Positions 1 to 12,300 of a DNA stretch of 64,000 nucleotides are shown here, piece after piece. Under the pieces are notes generated by a model. That model was not told the origin of the DNA, did no database searches, and saw only the letters and a program-made list of their open reading frames with translations. The position numbers and the translations under genes were made by a program. How positions within the stretch are numbered: position 1 is the first letter of the stretch; each line of letters opens with the position of its first letter. Source of the stretch: Otis tarda (Eukaryota > Chordata > Aves > Otidiformes > Otididae); contig CM048552.1 of NCBI GenBank assembly GCA_026413225.1, forward strand, positions 192,668,053 to 192,732,052, in the 5' to 3' direction.

Positions 1-3000
1 AAGATGATCACATTCACCTTCTAGCATTACAGTGCAGGTAAGTTTACAGTTTCAAGCACAAAATAGTTAACAGGCTAGACACTGATTCTGGTGATAATAA
101 AGCCCAGTAATTGTCAAAAGGATTCCAGTACCTTTGCAGAATGAGAAACAAGGGCATATCGGAAAGTCAGAGATCAAACAATTAAAGCAAAAAGCCAAGA
201 TAACAGCTGGAGGAAAGCAGAGATTAAACAGTGTCAGTCAAATTTGTCAAGTCCTGCAAGATGACCTTGAAAAGAAAAGATTCAAGATAACTCTGAAATA
301 CATTTTCCAAAATAAATAGTAATACTTTCAAAAGGTTTGATTTTCAGAACTTGGAGGCACCTCACCCTTCAACAGATCAGACTTTAGAAGCATTTCAGAA
401 ATTGAGCACCCAAATACTGAGGCCTCAAAATGAGCAGCTGCATTCTAAAAAGCAAATCCTGAAAGCAATTAAGCATTATGAAGACAAACGATGTACTCAA
501 CAGGAAAGAAAATTACCAAGAACACGCTGATATCAGACAATGTAAGTAAGCAGAATAAGCAATACATCAGAAAATGAACAAACACAGATGTTAACACAGA
601 TAAGAAAGGGGAAATATGAACTTCATGCACCCCTTATATGATCCACTTATTAGAGACAAGGTTTTTATACTGCAAGCTCTACCCACGTAACAGAAGTGAA
701 GTTTTACGGACAGATTTGGAAGATAGGTATAAATATGAAAGTTATGGTTGATGTTACAAATAGAAGGGAGGCAAAACAGAAGAAAATGGGGAGAGAAAGA
801 AGGTTGCATAAAAACTAAACTTTAGACAAGAATCTTAAAAATGAGGGCAACCCTGAAATACTACATTAATCCATTAATTTGTTCTCCAGCTTTTAATCAA
901 AAAGATCCAAATTGTGCAAGTTTAGAAGAAAATTCAACTAGTATGTCAACATTTACGTGTTCATTTTCCAAATGGAAAATATTGTCTAAAGGGGGTAGGG
1001 GTAAGAAAAGCACAAGGAAATCTTGTTTCCAGAATTTTCTATTCATAAACCAGAGATGATCCAGGGCTTTTAGTAGTTACTGATACTATTATCTGACTCA
1101 AGCAATACAGACTGGAAAAAGCATCACAAGGGCAACACATACTGGGTAACACGATACGCAAAACTTTTGGACAAGGATTTGTGTGGTTTCAGGAGGCCAC
1201 TGATAAAGGCTGAACTTCTTCACCCCTCTCTTTCGCTGCAGTACCATGTTCTCTAATTACTCTATTTTTTTGAGTCCATGAGGGACTCCCTGCAGGAACT
1301 TCACTTCTTCGAGAAAAGTAAGAGTGCCAGATGCTGCAGGTACCCTATCATCGTCTCTGCCCTCAGCACAGCAGGACCAAGATTACTTCACACAGTCTAT
1401 TGCCAGTCGTGTGCCAGATTCATCATTTTGCCATGGAAAGAATCCTGTTGATCAGCCAAAGACTAGCAAGACCTGGGCATGCAAGTGGCATGCAAGATTA
1501 TTAGCACAGGTGACGTGACAGTATCTTCCCCCACAGCTTTGCTATAGACTGGCATCTGATCTTTGTTCTACAAAGAGGGAAAATTACAGAAAGCTAACGG
1601 AGAAGATATGACAAAGAGCCTTGTTTTTAATAAGTAAAGTCAGCAAAAACTGTCCACTGCCTGGCAGGATAAACTCTCACATTTTGAGAAATAAGCATTT
1701 TAAGAACTAAGGTGACAAGCACATTTCATGAAGCTGCAGGATTTATTTAACATTAATAAATCCCTGCAGAAGAAAAGAAAGCTGTTGCTAGGAAGGAAAC
1801 AGACTGAACAATAATGTTTTACAAAAAAAAAAAACCAACCCAATACATAACATTGAGAAATGTAATAATTTAAAGTTAAAAAATAGAGTTGATCGTAATA
1901 TTGAGGAAAACCTAGCCGTAAGAGAAACTGTTGTAGACATGGAGATGGAGGGGCAGTACAGAATGTAGCACAACACTTCATTCAAATATAAGCAGTTAAA
2001 TCTTGTTAAAACCACAAGATGTAAAAACGAATCATCTGATCAATCTCAGCTGGAAGCAGCTTCCATGGCATGGGAAGCCACTAGAGGAGGGAGAGGAGGA
2101 AACATGGTTTTCAGACTAGAATCTAGAATTTGAGCAAGAAATCTGGAAGTTGAAGCAACAGATATATTATGGACTGCCTTCATTTATGATATTAACCTTG
2201 AAAGGGATCCAGCAAATTAAGTCTATGAATAACTTTTCTAAATATATAGATCAATTTAAGCAACTCTGTTGCAGTGAATGAGAAATCCTTCCACTAGATT
2301 GTATAACTACAGCATTATTAACATGCATCTGAGCTTTACAGTAAGGGTAAAATGCAGAACAGCTCAGACCTACTCCAGGAATTTTTAGCTATACAGCTTA
2401 TTGCAGGTCTGGAAGAGGAATGTATGCCTGTTCATTTGTGGAATACAGCTAACAAGGAATAAAATAAGGGAACTACTACTACAGACCGAGAAAAATCCAA
2501 ACACATTTTCAGAGCTGTTTCCATCATAGCCTGACAGTATGTCAAAGTCTCTTTCAGGGGAGATATGGATGTCAGAATTCATCATGGGAATAGTATCAAA
2601 CAGCAACAGAAAAATATTTAAGGGGCTTTTGGACAACAGAACTGCAGCTGGCTTCACTCCAGCATCTGAAATCAGATGTGGAAGTAGAGCTAGCTAGGAA
2701 GAGGTTCAGAAAACATTAATTCACCCAGAAAAGGAACTCAAGTCCCACTGGCAAATTAAGAAAAAAAAAAGATATAGTCTACAAATTCCCTGAAAACAGT
2801 CTCTCACAGACGGCCAAAACCTGAACAGGAACAATTTGAAGACAGATAATTTCAGATAAGTCATCACCATATTCCTAATATACATAATTAAAATTCAAGC
2901 AAACTAATTATACTTTTCCCCCCTCTCCAACATTTTAACAAAAAAATCTTCCATATTATTGAAACAGTGCAATGCTGCCATCAGTATAACCTAAGCAATT

Positions 3001-3129
3001 AAAAATAACAGATTTTTAAAGCACATATGCCATACTCAACAACAACTGGCACTTTGGCAATAGATACTGTGGCCATGACTTTAATGATATCATAAAGTAA
3101 AGCTGAGACAGGCACCAAGAGGCTTGGTG

Positions 3130-3238
3130 TTGGTGTGGCGCTCAGGGACATGGCGTAGTGGCGGACCTGGCAGTGTCAGGCTTACGGTTGGACTTGACCA
3201 TCTCAAGGATCTTTTCCAACCTAAATGATTCTATGATT
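3130..3238 (+). mobile_element. CR1 LINE 3' end fragment
   Basis: The sequence runs through a typical CR1 3' untranslated end: 'ggttggacttgaccatctc', then 'ttttccaacctaaatgattc', ending in ATGATTCTATGATT. This is the far 3' end only (about 110 bases), as usual for CR1, which is heavily 5' truncated. The plus-strand tail shows orientation. The left boundary is soft. Confidence 0.8.
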
Positions 3239-4303
3239 GGTTTGTGGTTTTTTTTAAAAAACTTCATAATGAATACTACAAATTTGCTATATTTCTTCTG
3301 GTTAATATACACAGGATATAATTTAATCCATAGGTTTTTCAGGAAAAATAGAAGTTGTATGAACATAATGAATTGGATGAAGGTGTTCAATATAAGAACC
3401 CTCAGGGAAAAAAAAAAAACAAACCATGAAAAAAAAGGATATTTACTCTACTAGACCACTTTTCATAAAGAAATACAGACATTTGTCTTCAAAACAATGT
3501 CATGATCCCAGGCAACTAAATAGCATTAACTGCATCTAAAACAGTATTTCAGACAAAATTTACCATTTTTTAAAAACTATATTTTACCTGTTTTCTAGTC
3601 TTAAACATAACAGCCAAAAAAAAGTAATCTTGGTTTTCAATTTTCTAAGAAGATAGAAAGGGAACAGTCCCAAACATTATTATTTCACACTGTGACAGCT
3701 TCCTTATTCTTATCTGGTGTTTTTTAGGAAGGCTTAGTTTACAGTGCTTCTTAAATGCAGAAATCTCAGAAAATAAAGAAAATTGGTAAAAATCTTAAAG
3801 AATTTTCTTCATTGCTATGTTTTAGCTGTTGTTTAATATACTTAAGAGTTTTGGTTAATATACAATAAATTCCTATGGAAAATGCTTCTCAGCATGAACA
3901 CAGCACTGACATCTACTGGTGATCGAAATTACAGACTATTTTCACATGAAAAAAAAAATGTTTTAAATACACAGTGGAAGAAAAGAAATGGACAAATTAA
4001 GTCTACGTTTTAATGTGAAGTAAATACGAATGTGAGTGATTCAATCTATTTTAAAGCAATGTAGATATTCTAGTTTCAATAAATAACATAAATCTTACAG
4101 CTGGCTTACACTTCTCATTTTAAAACAGTAGAATATAATAACTAATGAATCCTTATGGACTAAATATCTATTGTTTGGTCCTGTGACAACAGGCAAGGGA
4201 ACCTGATGATTCCATTGATCCAGACTTTTGTTTCTAGGCAGCAGTTGTCCCTTAAAACACAAGGATTTAACTTCCTTTGCCTGAAAGTAGTAACTTAGAA
4301 ACA

Positions 4304-4475
4304 CAGAATCACAGAATGGTTTGGGTTGGAAGGGACCTTCAAAGGTCATCTAGTCCAACCCCCCTGCAAGGAGCAGGGACATCCCCCACTAGAGATCAGG
4401 TTGCTCAGAGCCTCGTCCAACCTGGCCTTGAATGTTTCCAGGGATGGGGCATCCACCACCTCTCTGGGCAACCTT
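4304..4475 (-). mobile_element. CR1 LINE 3' end fragment, reverse
   Basis: On the plus strand this reads 'agaatcacagaatggtttgg', then 'gaccttcaaaggtcatctag', then 'tccagggatggggcatccac', the complement of the CR1 3' end. It includes the end of the CR1 ORF2 (…[11 protein letters not shown]… region) and the terminal repeat. It breaks from the CR1 pattern at about 4,475. The short open frames across it are CR1 shadows. Confidence 0.88.
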
Positions 4476-6200
4476 CAACCTCTGCGTAAACTTCATGTGT
4501 ATTCTTTTTCATGAAAAATGCGAACTTCAAACATTGATGTGCAGGATTTCAGAGATATTGGGTCCCTTCTCTTATTGGGTCATGCCTCACAGTGGCCTAG
4601 AGTGGAACTGCGAGATGACAAAATCAATCAAGACATATCAAGAACATGTTGTCCATGCTCATTTTTTTTCCTGTACATTGATAGCTTTCCCCTTTTCCCA
4701 GATTTCAGGTATGAGATTTTTGGTGTGATATATTTCCATCACTGCTTCTCTAACATGCCATGAATGCTGTTTAACAGGTACCTCTTAATATTGGAAAAGC
4801 ACCACCATTTCAGCATTCCCATAAAGGAATCTCCTTAATTAGACAACAGTTTTTTAAAAGCCAGTTCAGTTTGTTTGAGGCAGAAGTACTTGCAGGTACA
4901 ACTCTTTGATTACAAAAAAGATTTTACCTCTCTCTCTCATAAAACATGCCTATATTCCTGCCTCACTGAAACTATTTATACTTCCACTTACTGATCTTTT
5001 CATCATTCATATTCTGCAACGTCAATTACAGAACTCAAGTAAAATACTTGTTTTTAATGACTGAAGCCACAATCCTCTCTGTACACATTGTATCTGAACA
5101 CTTGTTTCAATCCCAGAAAGGACTCTGAAAGAGCAGAACTCTGCAGAACAAAGGCTGTTCACATGACTGATTTCATTAACGGATTAAAAATTGCATTTAG
5201 AATGGATTTAATTACAACAGGTTTGATAAACTTGGATAAACGAAGCCTGAAATGTCCAGGAACCTGATTTATGTACTCCAAGGCCGAGATACGTGAGACA
5301 ATTTAAATCAGACTTTGTTTTCCTTTACAACAAAGAACCTGGAATTGAAAAATAGGTTAAATAACCTCACAGCAAGCTATTTCATATCAGGGGATGTATG
5401 CCTCTCTTACTTTTTTATTCTTATTAAAGACAAAGAAAATAAAGCATTGTTTATGTACACTTAATTTTCAGTGTAAGTCTCTTAAAAACCTCTTCTCTCT
5501 AGGCTAAAGCTTTACAAGTGAAATTTCTTGTTAGAGTGTTAAGTCAAAACCACACTTGTACAACCCAGGCCAGCATGGCCCACTGGCAGGTGAGAGGCAG
5601 AGCGCTCAGTCTGCAGCGGGCTGGCAGAGGAACAAGGAGCAGTCAGAGAAGGTACTGCACCACGGAGGGAGCTGATATCGGCGTGGGCAAGAGGTGTGGA
5701 AAATTATTGCTGTAGGAAGTGGGGAATCCTGTGGCAGGATTTTAATGTCCACACACAGTGCTGCTGCTCTGCTGTCACAATGCTACAGTTGTGCAGTGAA
5801 ATTCTGACAAAATCTACATTACATCATCTTCACTGGCTCTAATAAAATAAAGCACTCACCTAAAAATTATTCTAAGTAGTGCTTAAATGATTATGTTTTT
5901 CACTTCATAAAGAAAGCATCTGACTTTTTCTTAAACATACATAAGTCTTGTTACCACTTCTACATCAAATGCTATCCAAACAAAAACAGCTATTATACAA
6001 AAAGGTAGGTAGTTGAGATTAAAATTATTTTGTGATACATCACAGCATACAATCAGTAAACACCCACTGACATAGTTCTCTTATAAGCACAGAGAAGACA
6101 ATCAAAATGGATTAAAAAAGGCACAACAGAAATATATACTTTTAGTAAAATGCAGTAAAAACATACATAACAAGGTGCAATCTGTATTTTCTAAACATAC

Positions 6201-6310
6201 CTTTCCAAGATCTGCAGCCTGTTTTAAAATATCTCTTTTTAGATCTTCTGCTCTCTTGGAATGAAAAGAATTACTTTGACTCTGGATGATAAATACAATT
6301 TCTTTTAATT
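6201..6310 (-). CDS. B3GLCT: B3GLCT coding exon 4
   Basis: A 110-base exon is bounded by acceptor tggttcacag and donor AAG|gtatgt. It encodes residues 63-99: [19 protein letters not shown], then [18 protein letters not shown]. Compared with remembered human sequence ([37 protein letters not shown]), about three quarters of positions agree. This is the start of the lumenal domain. The exon ends in phase 0. The next human block (ELPSVLLLHQL) was looked for in the 6.2 kb to the left and not found, so exon 5 probably lies outside the window. Confidence 0.93.
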
Positions 6311-9300
6311 CTGTGAACCAGAAAATAAGAAGATTTAAAGACAAAAGAAGTTATTTTCAGTTTTGCTCCAAAGCTACTGAGACCCCAGGTGCGGGGAAGA
6401 ATCTACTACATAGCAAGCTATTTCTTTAAGTATACAATCATTTCATGAAATAATAAAAAGGCAAAATTTAACAGACAAAAAAAATTCCAAAATAGTCCTT
6501 TTAAGGATTAACATATAAAAAGTATGACATGACTAGGAGATCTGCAGCAACAAAGAAACTTATGCCTAGAGTTAATTGTAGTCACATCGATGAAGTTTTC
6601 TCTAACACACCAGCACTCCTCATTACCAGAGTTAAAAGGTGTTAAGTCATAGATCAGCATCTGCCCTCGCTAGGCAATGGATGAACACAAAATGGAAAAG
6701 ATGCTTTCTCAATAAAGAGATTAAAATCCTATCTGGAAACAAACATCAGATGGAGAGAGATGCGAACAATGAGGTACTACTTTTATCTAGTAGGACAGCA
6801 TCAATACCTCAAATGTGCCTTCACAGTGTTTTAAAGGCATCATAGTCAATAACTTTCAACAGGAGAGGAGACTGAGGAATTTAAAAGAAAATAATGAAGT
6901 AGCTTTGCAGGCATTTATGGACAGAAAAAATACGGTTATTAAAAATACAAGTTGGTGATGAAGGTTGATACCATGGAGAAGCTGAAGATAGCCAGCTTTT
7001 TTTGATGACAGCAAATAGAATAATCACTCAGCACTTTAAAAGCTAAGAAAAACAGGCAGATTTGATCTCGTTCAGAAGCAAAACACAGCAGAGGATGAGA
7101 ATGTGAAAGGAAGAGGAGAGGAAAGATGCCCTTTCCAGAATTCTTAACAAGTTCAACCTGTGCTGTATAATCCATCCAACACCATAACTGAGTAGCAATG
7201 GATAAGATAATGAGATAGTATATCCCAGTTTCTGTTTGGTTTGCCATAAAAGGCTGAACTTTATGGATACTACGCAGAAACTGTGCAGATGAGGAAATTC
7301 AGGGTATAATAACTTAAGAGGTACAGGTGGCTGACTGACCAATTACTGTTTAAGGAATAAAAAAGACAGTAATGACATTCAGTGTTCAAGGAGATAAGTA
7401 GACCTGTGGGGAGGGTGGGTGAGGATTCAGAACTTCAAGACCACCATTATTAGCAATACTATGAAAGCTGACAGAGAAATTAAAGATATAAAACCTCTAG
7501 GAGAGCCTTCTAAGAACAGTTACCGGTATTCCATTTAAATCAAACTTTCAATGAGCTATAGGAGACGTCAAATTGAAGACAGTCTAGGATGAAAGTTCAC
7601 GTAGTGAAAATCTAGAGAGTCGTGGCTGACTGAAAGCTGCCAGATTTTACTACAAGCAACGTCTGTGTGAAGACAAACATCCCAAGGATGGAGCACTTTA
7701 GAGGAAGCACATGAAGCTTCTTGTCAGGCAGCAGAGTATTTCAACACATGTAATCCACAGTTTCACTGCAGTATAAACTCAAGTTTTACATCATTTATTT
7801 TTAAAACGTATATTCTTGCATCGTAGTCAAGTCAACTTAAAAGATCCTAGTTTCACATCAAGGTCTTGGCCTCTAGGTTAAAAACGCTAACGAGGCAAAT
7901 GGAGCAGAACAAATGAAGAACAGCGGAACAAAGATGGAGAAAAAATGTCCAAAGAGGGAAAGTAGTAGCCTCAAGAAAAAACGAGTAAAACTGAGCACAA
8001 GAAGAAGGATCACAAGAAAAACAGTGGCAACAAAAAGAGCATTAATACCAAATATCTTTGCTAAGATTATGAGAAGATTGTCTGTCCAAGACCTGACCAT
8101 TGAATACATTCCTTTGTTCCTCTGAACAGTTACTTGTTAATTTAGACCTATAACAGCTCAAAGCTGCAGTTACATGTCTTTCTGCTTTTCCCATGATACT
8201 ATTTTCTCTCAGTTTATTAGCTTATTCACCAAAACAAACTCTGAAAATGTCAAATTGTGTGAGGTTTCTGGTGATAAAGTTGCGGAGATGGCATAAGCAC
8301 TGACATAGATACCGGTTCTGATTTCACATTTTTTCCCACACAGCATTTCTTCGTGTTCTGATCCACCCAACAAACTGCTTTAAAAAACCACGCACAATAA
8401 AAATGTCTGCATAGGAGATATTTGCTTCTAGGAAGAAATTTGCTAGATTTCGTCTTCAAAAATTAAAATTAGTGCCAAAATTAAAATTGCATTGCAATGG
8501 TGCTAGTGAGAGTCAAAGGGCTAAATCTATATGCACAACACTGAAAATAACCCCAGAGATAAAAAGGAAACACCATATCCCTTTATATAATTACTGTTTT
8601 AGTATCAGTACATTTACAGATATGCAAGCATCTGAATTACACTCAGTTTCACTTATGGTACATTTAACTACAGCTGTGATATCCCACAATAGAATACTTT
8701 CTTGGAGTAATCTAATAACTACTTCGATGTTACTGCTTTGATCTAATGGCAATAGTTTCCTCTGCTATAGACACTTTAAAATACTTAATTAAAATAAATA
8801 GATGTTACTGCTTTGATCTAATGGCAATAGTTTCCTCTGCTATAGACACTTTAAAATACTTAATTAAAATAAATATTCAGGGTATTAAAATGTCAACAGA
8901 AAGTATGCATAATTTTAAATTGTTTCTCAGGTTGAAAAATAGTAAACCAAGCAAGACAAAGAATGCAGTCTTTTGGAAGATTAATATCCAAAAGATCTAC
9001 TGATATATTTTATTTCTCTAGTTGTCTGCTTTTCTCTTTTATTTCCTTAAGACATTTCCATATCTGGAAAGTATCTTCAGCAACTTCGAATGCTCATTGA
9101 TTGGAAAGATACTGCAAGTTCATAGAAAAAATAAAAATAAAAACTGGGAAACAGGAATGCTGGAACTTCCTGAATCTTATCACAACCATGTCTCCTTGCA
9201 GAACAGAATGGAGCCTTAACAAACTTTTAACAAGCTATTAACAGCAATGTGTGTTTTAGCAAGTATACAATGACCCTATGCAAAATGTGTCTCCTTAGGA

Positions 9301-12300
9301 AATATCGTTAAATCAGTTATAAAGATGGCAACGGGAAATACTGCTATTTGGAAGATAATTATTGCAGTATAATGGCCAGCGTGAATGAATAAATTACCTA
9401 TATGATGGGGGTTTTTTTTGCAAAGCTTATTCATCACAAAAGGCTGTTTTATTCAACTCAAAGCTACTCAAGACATTACAACAAACATTTCAGGACCAAA
9501 AAAAAACCAGAAAAAAAGCTCCTGGAAGAATGTAGGATGATGATGTTGCCTGCTAGCCTTCCTCTGCTAGCCAGAGGATAAAGCATTCACCTAGGATGCA
9601 AGAAACCTCATCTGTGAGGTAGTTTGATCCTGAATGTAGGTCTTTGGCACTCCAAGTCAGTCTCTTAATTTCTGGGCTGCAAGCACACTCTGAGGTCAGT
9701 CTTCTCCTTCTCTCCTATTGTTTTAGAAACGGAGAAGAGTGAAAATGGTTCCTGAGCTTCCTAATCACCTAACTCTCCTGAAACAGTGGGCATCTAGAAC
9801 GATGTCTCTGACTCACTAAATGTTTAAACATATCATTAAAATGGTAGAACAGGCATCAGAAAGAAAAGACAGAGTTCCATGATGATGTATATACTCCCTG
9901 AAGTATCTGTGACATGGTCCAAACCATTTTGCCAAAAATTACAATTATAACTTTAAAATAACTAAGATACAGTCTAACCACTGGTCTCTAACAGGTAAAA
10001 GAATGCCACTGACATCTTTGCAGCTCTGTCAGTCGTGCTACATCCTCTTTTCTTTGGGTTTTTCTTCCCTAAGAAATTATGGAAACAAAATTAATTTGTT
10101 CGAGGCTAAACGGAATATTTGTACAATGAAAATAGGGTTTTCATTACAGTGAGAAAGCATACAATGTCTCACTATATATTCAGACAAAAACTAAGCTCGT
10201 GCTTTAACTCACAAAATGGAGACTCTACTGTGTAGGTCAGAAAACTCAGATTCCAATTTGGGTCTAAAAAAACTGGGCCACTTGCATATTCTGTAGGCCT
10301 TTCCCTCCTTTTATGTCAACTCTAAAATCAACCTGAAACTCCAGATCAGGATCTTTTAGTTCTTATATTTTGAGCAGATTATTGTAGCCTAGGATAAAGC
10401 TTCCACAGTTAAAAGTAGAGACAAGTCTACAATAATTTGTAAATGTGTTTATATAAAGTTATTTGGATCTTTCTGAATTAAAGGCAGTGTATGCATATAT
10501 AGAGATAGATAGGTATAGACATAGAATCTCACCTGTGTGTGTGCTTATCATATATGTAATAAGCATGTAATGCCTGGTTTATCTGTCTACGGCCTGCAGC
10601 ATGAGAACTGAAAGCCATGCTAACTTCAAACACTCTCTCTCAACAATTTATTTCTGATATTTCTATTTCCTAAATTTTACTAAACTACTTGCCTTAGTAA
10701 CATCCAAAAAATCCCTTTAAATAAATTCCAAATGCTACACATTTTTAGCACACTTGTTTCCTTCTTGAAATTAGAAATAATAGTATCCAGTTGCTCTTCA
10801 AACTGCACATCCTTTCATAGTTTTGTAATACATAAAGTATGTTGCTTACCACTTCAGAACTCATGATGTGTCTTAACACTTACTTAACAAAAAAAAAAAG
10901 GTTCATCACCTACACATTTGCTCTGATACTACAGAAAAAAAAATATTTAAACCTTGCATGTTGTTCTCACCTTTCCAACCAAACTTCCTTCACTAATTCC
11001 TAGAGAGCCTACATAAAATGCAGAACTAGGCCAGGCAGGATATTAAAAGGATATAACTGTGAAAAATACTTCTGATCCTTTCAGAATACTGCAAGTATTT
11101 ACAGATCAGAGGAAGTATAACATCACCATATTTGCAAGACTCAGATCCAAGAAAATAAGCCTCAAGATTGCTTCATTCTTCTTATTTCACTTAACACACA
11201 TGTTAAAAAAAAGAAGAAGAAGAAGAAAAAACCCAAACCAAATACTTCTCACCTCACAGCCAAAAGCTAGAAGATACTCTTGTGGTGAGAGGAATATTTC
11301 CATAGAGAACAACTCAACCTACTTTGGATCTCAGTCACCTTCTGGAAGCACCTCTCTTTCCATAGACTGCAGAAGGAATCTAGAGAACCCATGCCCCCAG
11401 GCTCAATGCTTCCTTGAGTTTCCATAGAAGGCAAAATCATTGTACGCTAGGCTGAAATAGCCAGTGCCTCCCTTCAGGGAGAGATTTGCTTTTATTAGAA
11501 TTACTATTAGAACATTTAAATATTCTAAAAGTGGAAAATACTGTTGGTCAGCAATATGGCATACCATTTGGGGACAAACACACCGACCAATAGTGTACCT
11601 ACACATCCACCTGCAGGGCAAGATTTTTTGCCATGGCTTCGTAATGATGATCCAGTACTGGTAAGTCACGTCATTGATTTTTCGGTTGGACTATAACATA
11701 TCTTTGCACAAAACTCTTTGCACATCAACCAGTCCAGAAAGCTACATCACATCCTAGGTAGACCAAGCAACGACGAGAACATGAAGTTCAGTCTTCTCTG
11801 TATTACGCTTGTCTTTCCAGTGACTAGGATATCAAGATGTTGATACCTGTCTTCAAAAGCTTGGCTAAGGATGCTTTAAAAGATCTCTTAAAACTCTGAA
11901 AGGAAATCTACAGATGGTAACTTTGCTTCCTTGGTACAAAGGTACAGCTTATTTACAAAGGAGAAAGAATTTTCTTGTATAACAGTCTGAAAAAGCAGAA
12001 TGAAAAAAAAATCACAGGAACTGAAAACCAAGAACTTCATTCTCTGTTTCAAGTTCTTCCTTAATTTTATTCATAGAAATGGATTAATAAAGATTTTTTA
12101 AAAATTCTTTCTTAAGGTGAAGCAGAATCTCATTTTAGAAAAGACAGAGAACACAAGAAATTACATATTACATCAGTTCTAGTCCAGTATATTGTCTTTA
12201 ACAGTAGCAATATGAAACACTATTTAGGGACCTCACAAGATCTTCACTTTCTCTAGTGCTCCTCATACTCTACAAGCATCCACAACTATTGTATTAGGAA

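Larger units (their letters stand above)
1..6200 (-). other. B3GLCT: B3GLCT intron 4 (part)
   Basis: AT-rich intron sequence with no exon I could recognise. It carries a CR1 3' fragment on the plus strand (about 3,130-3,238) and one on the minus strand (about 4,304-4,475), plus scattered A-runs. Open frames here are short and show no family resemblance. The stretch 4,476-6,200 shows nothing I can name. Confidence 0.7.

Noticed and set aside
3900-3925. CTCF-like sequence (CACCAGTAGATGTC)
   Set aside because: The spacing has an extra base against the core consensus, and nearby sequence gives no support.
1-6200. Search for B3GLCT exon 5 (ELPSVLLLHQL… block)
   Set aside because: No minus-strand peptide like it was found by reading; it probably lies outside the window.
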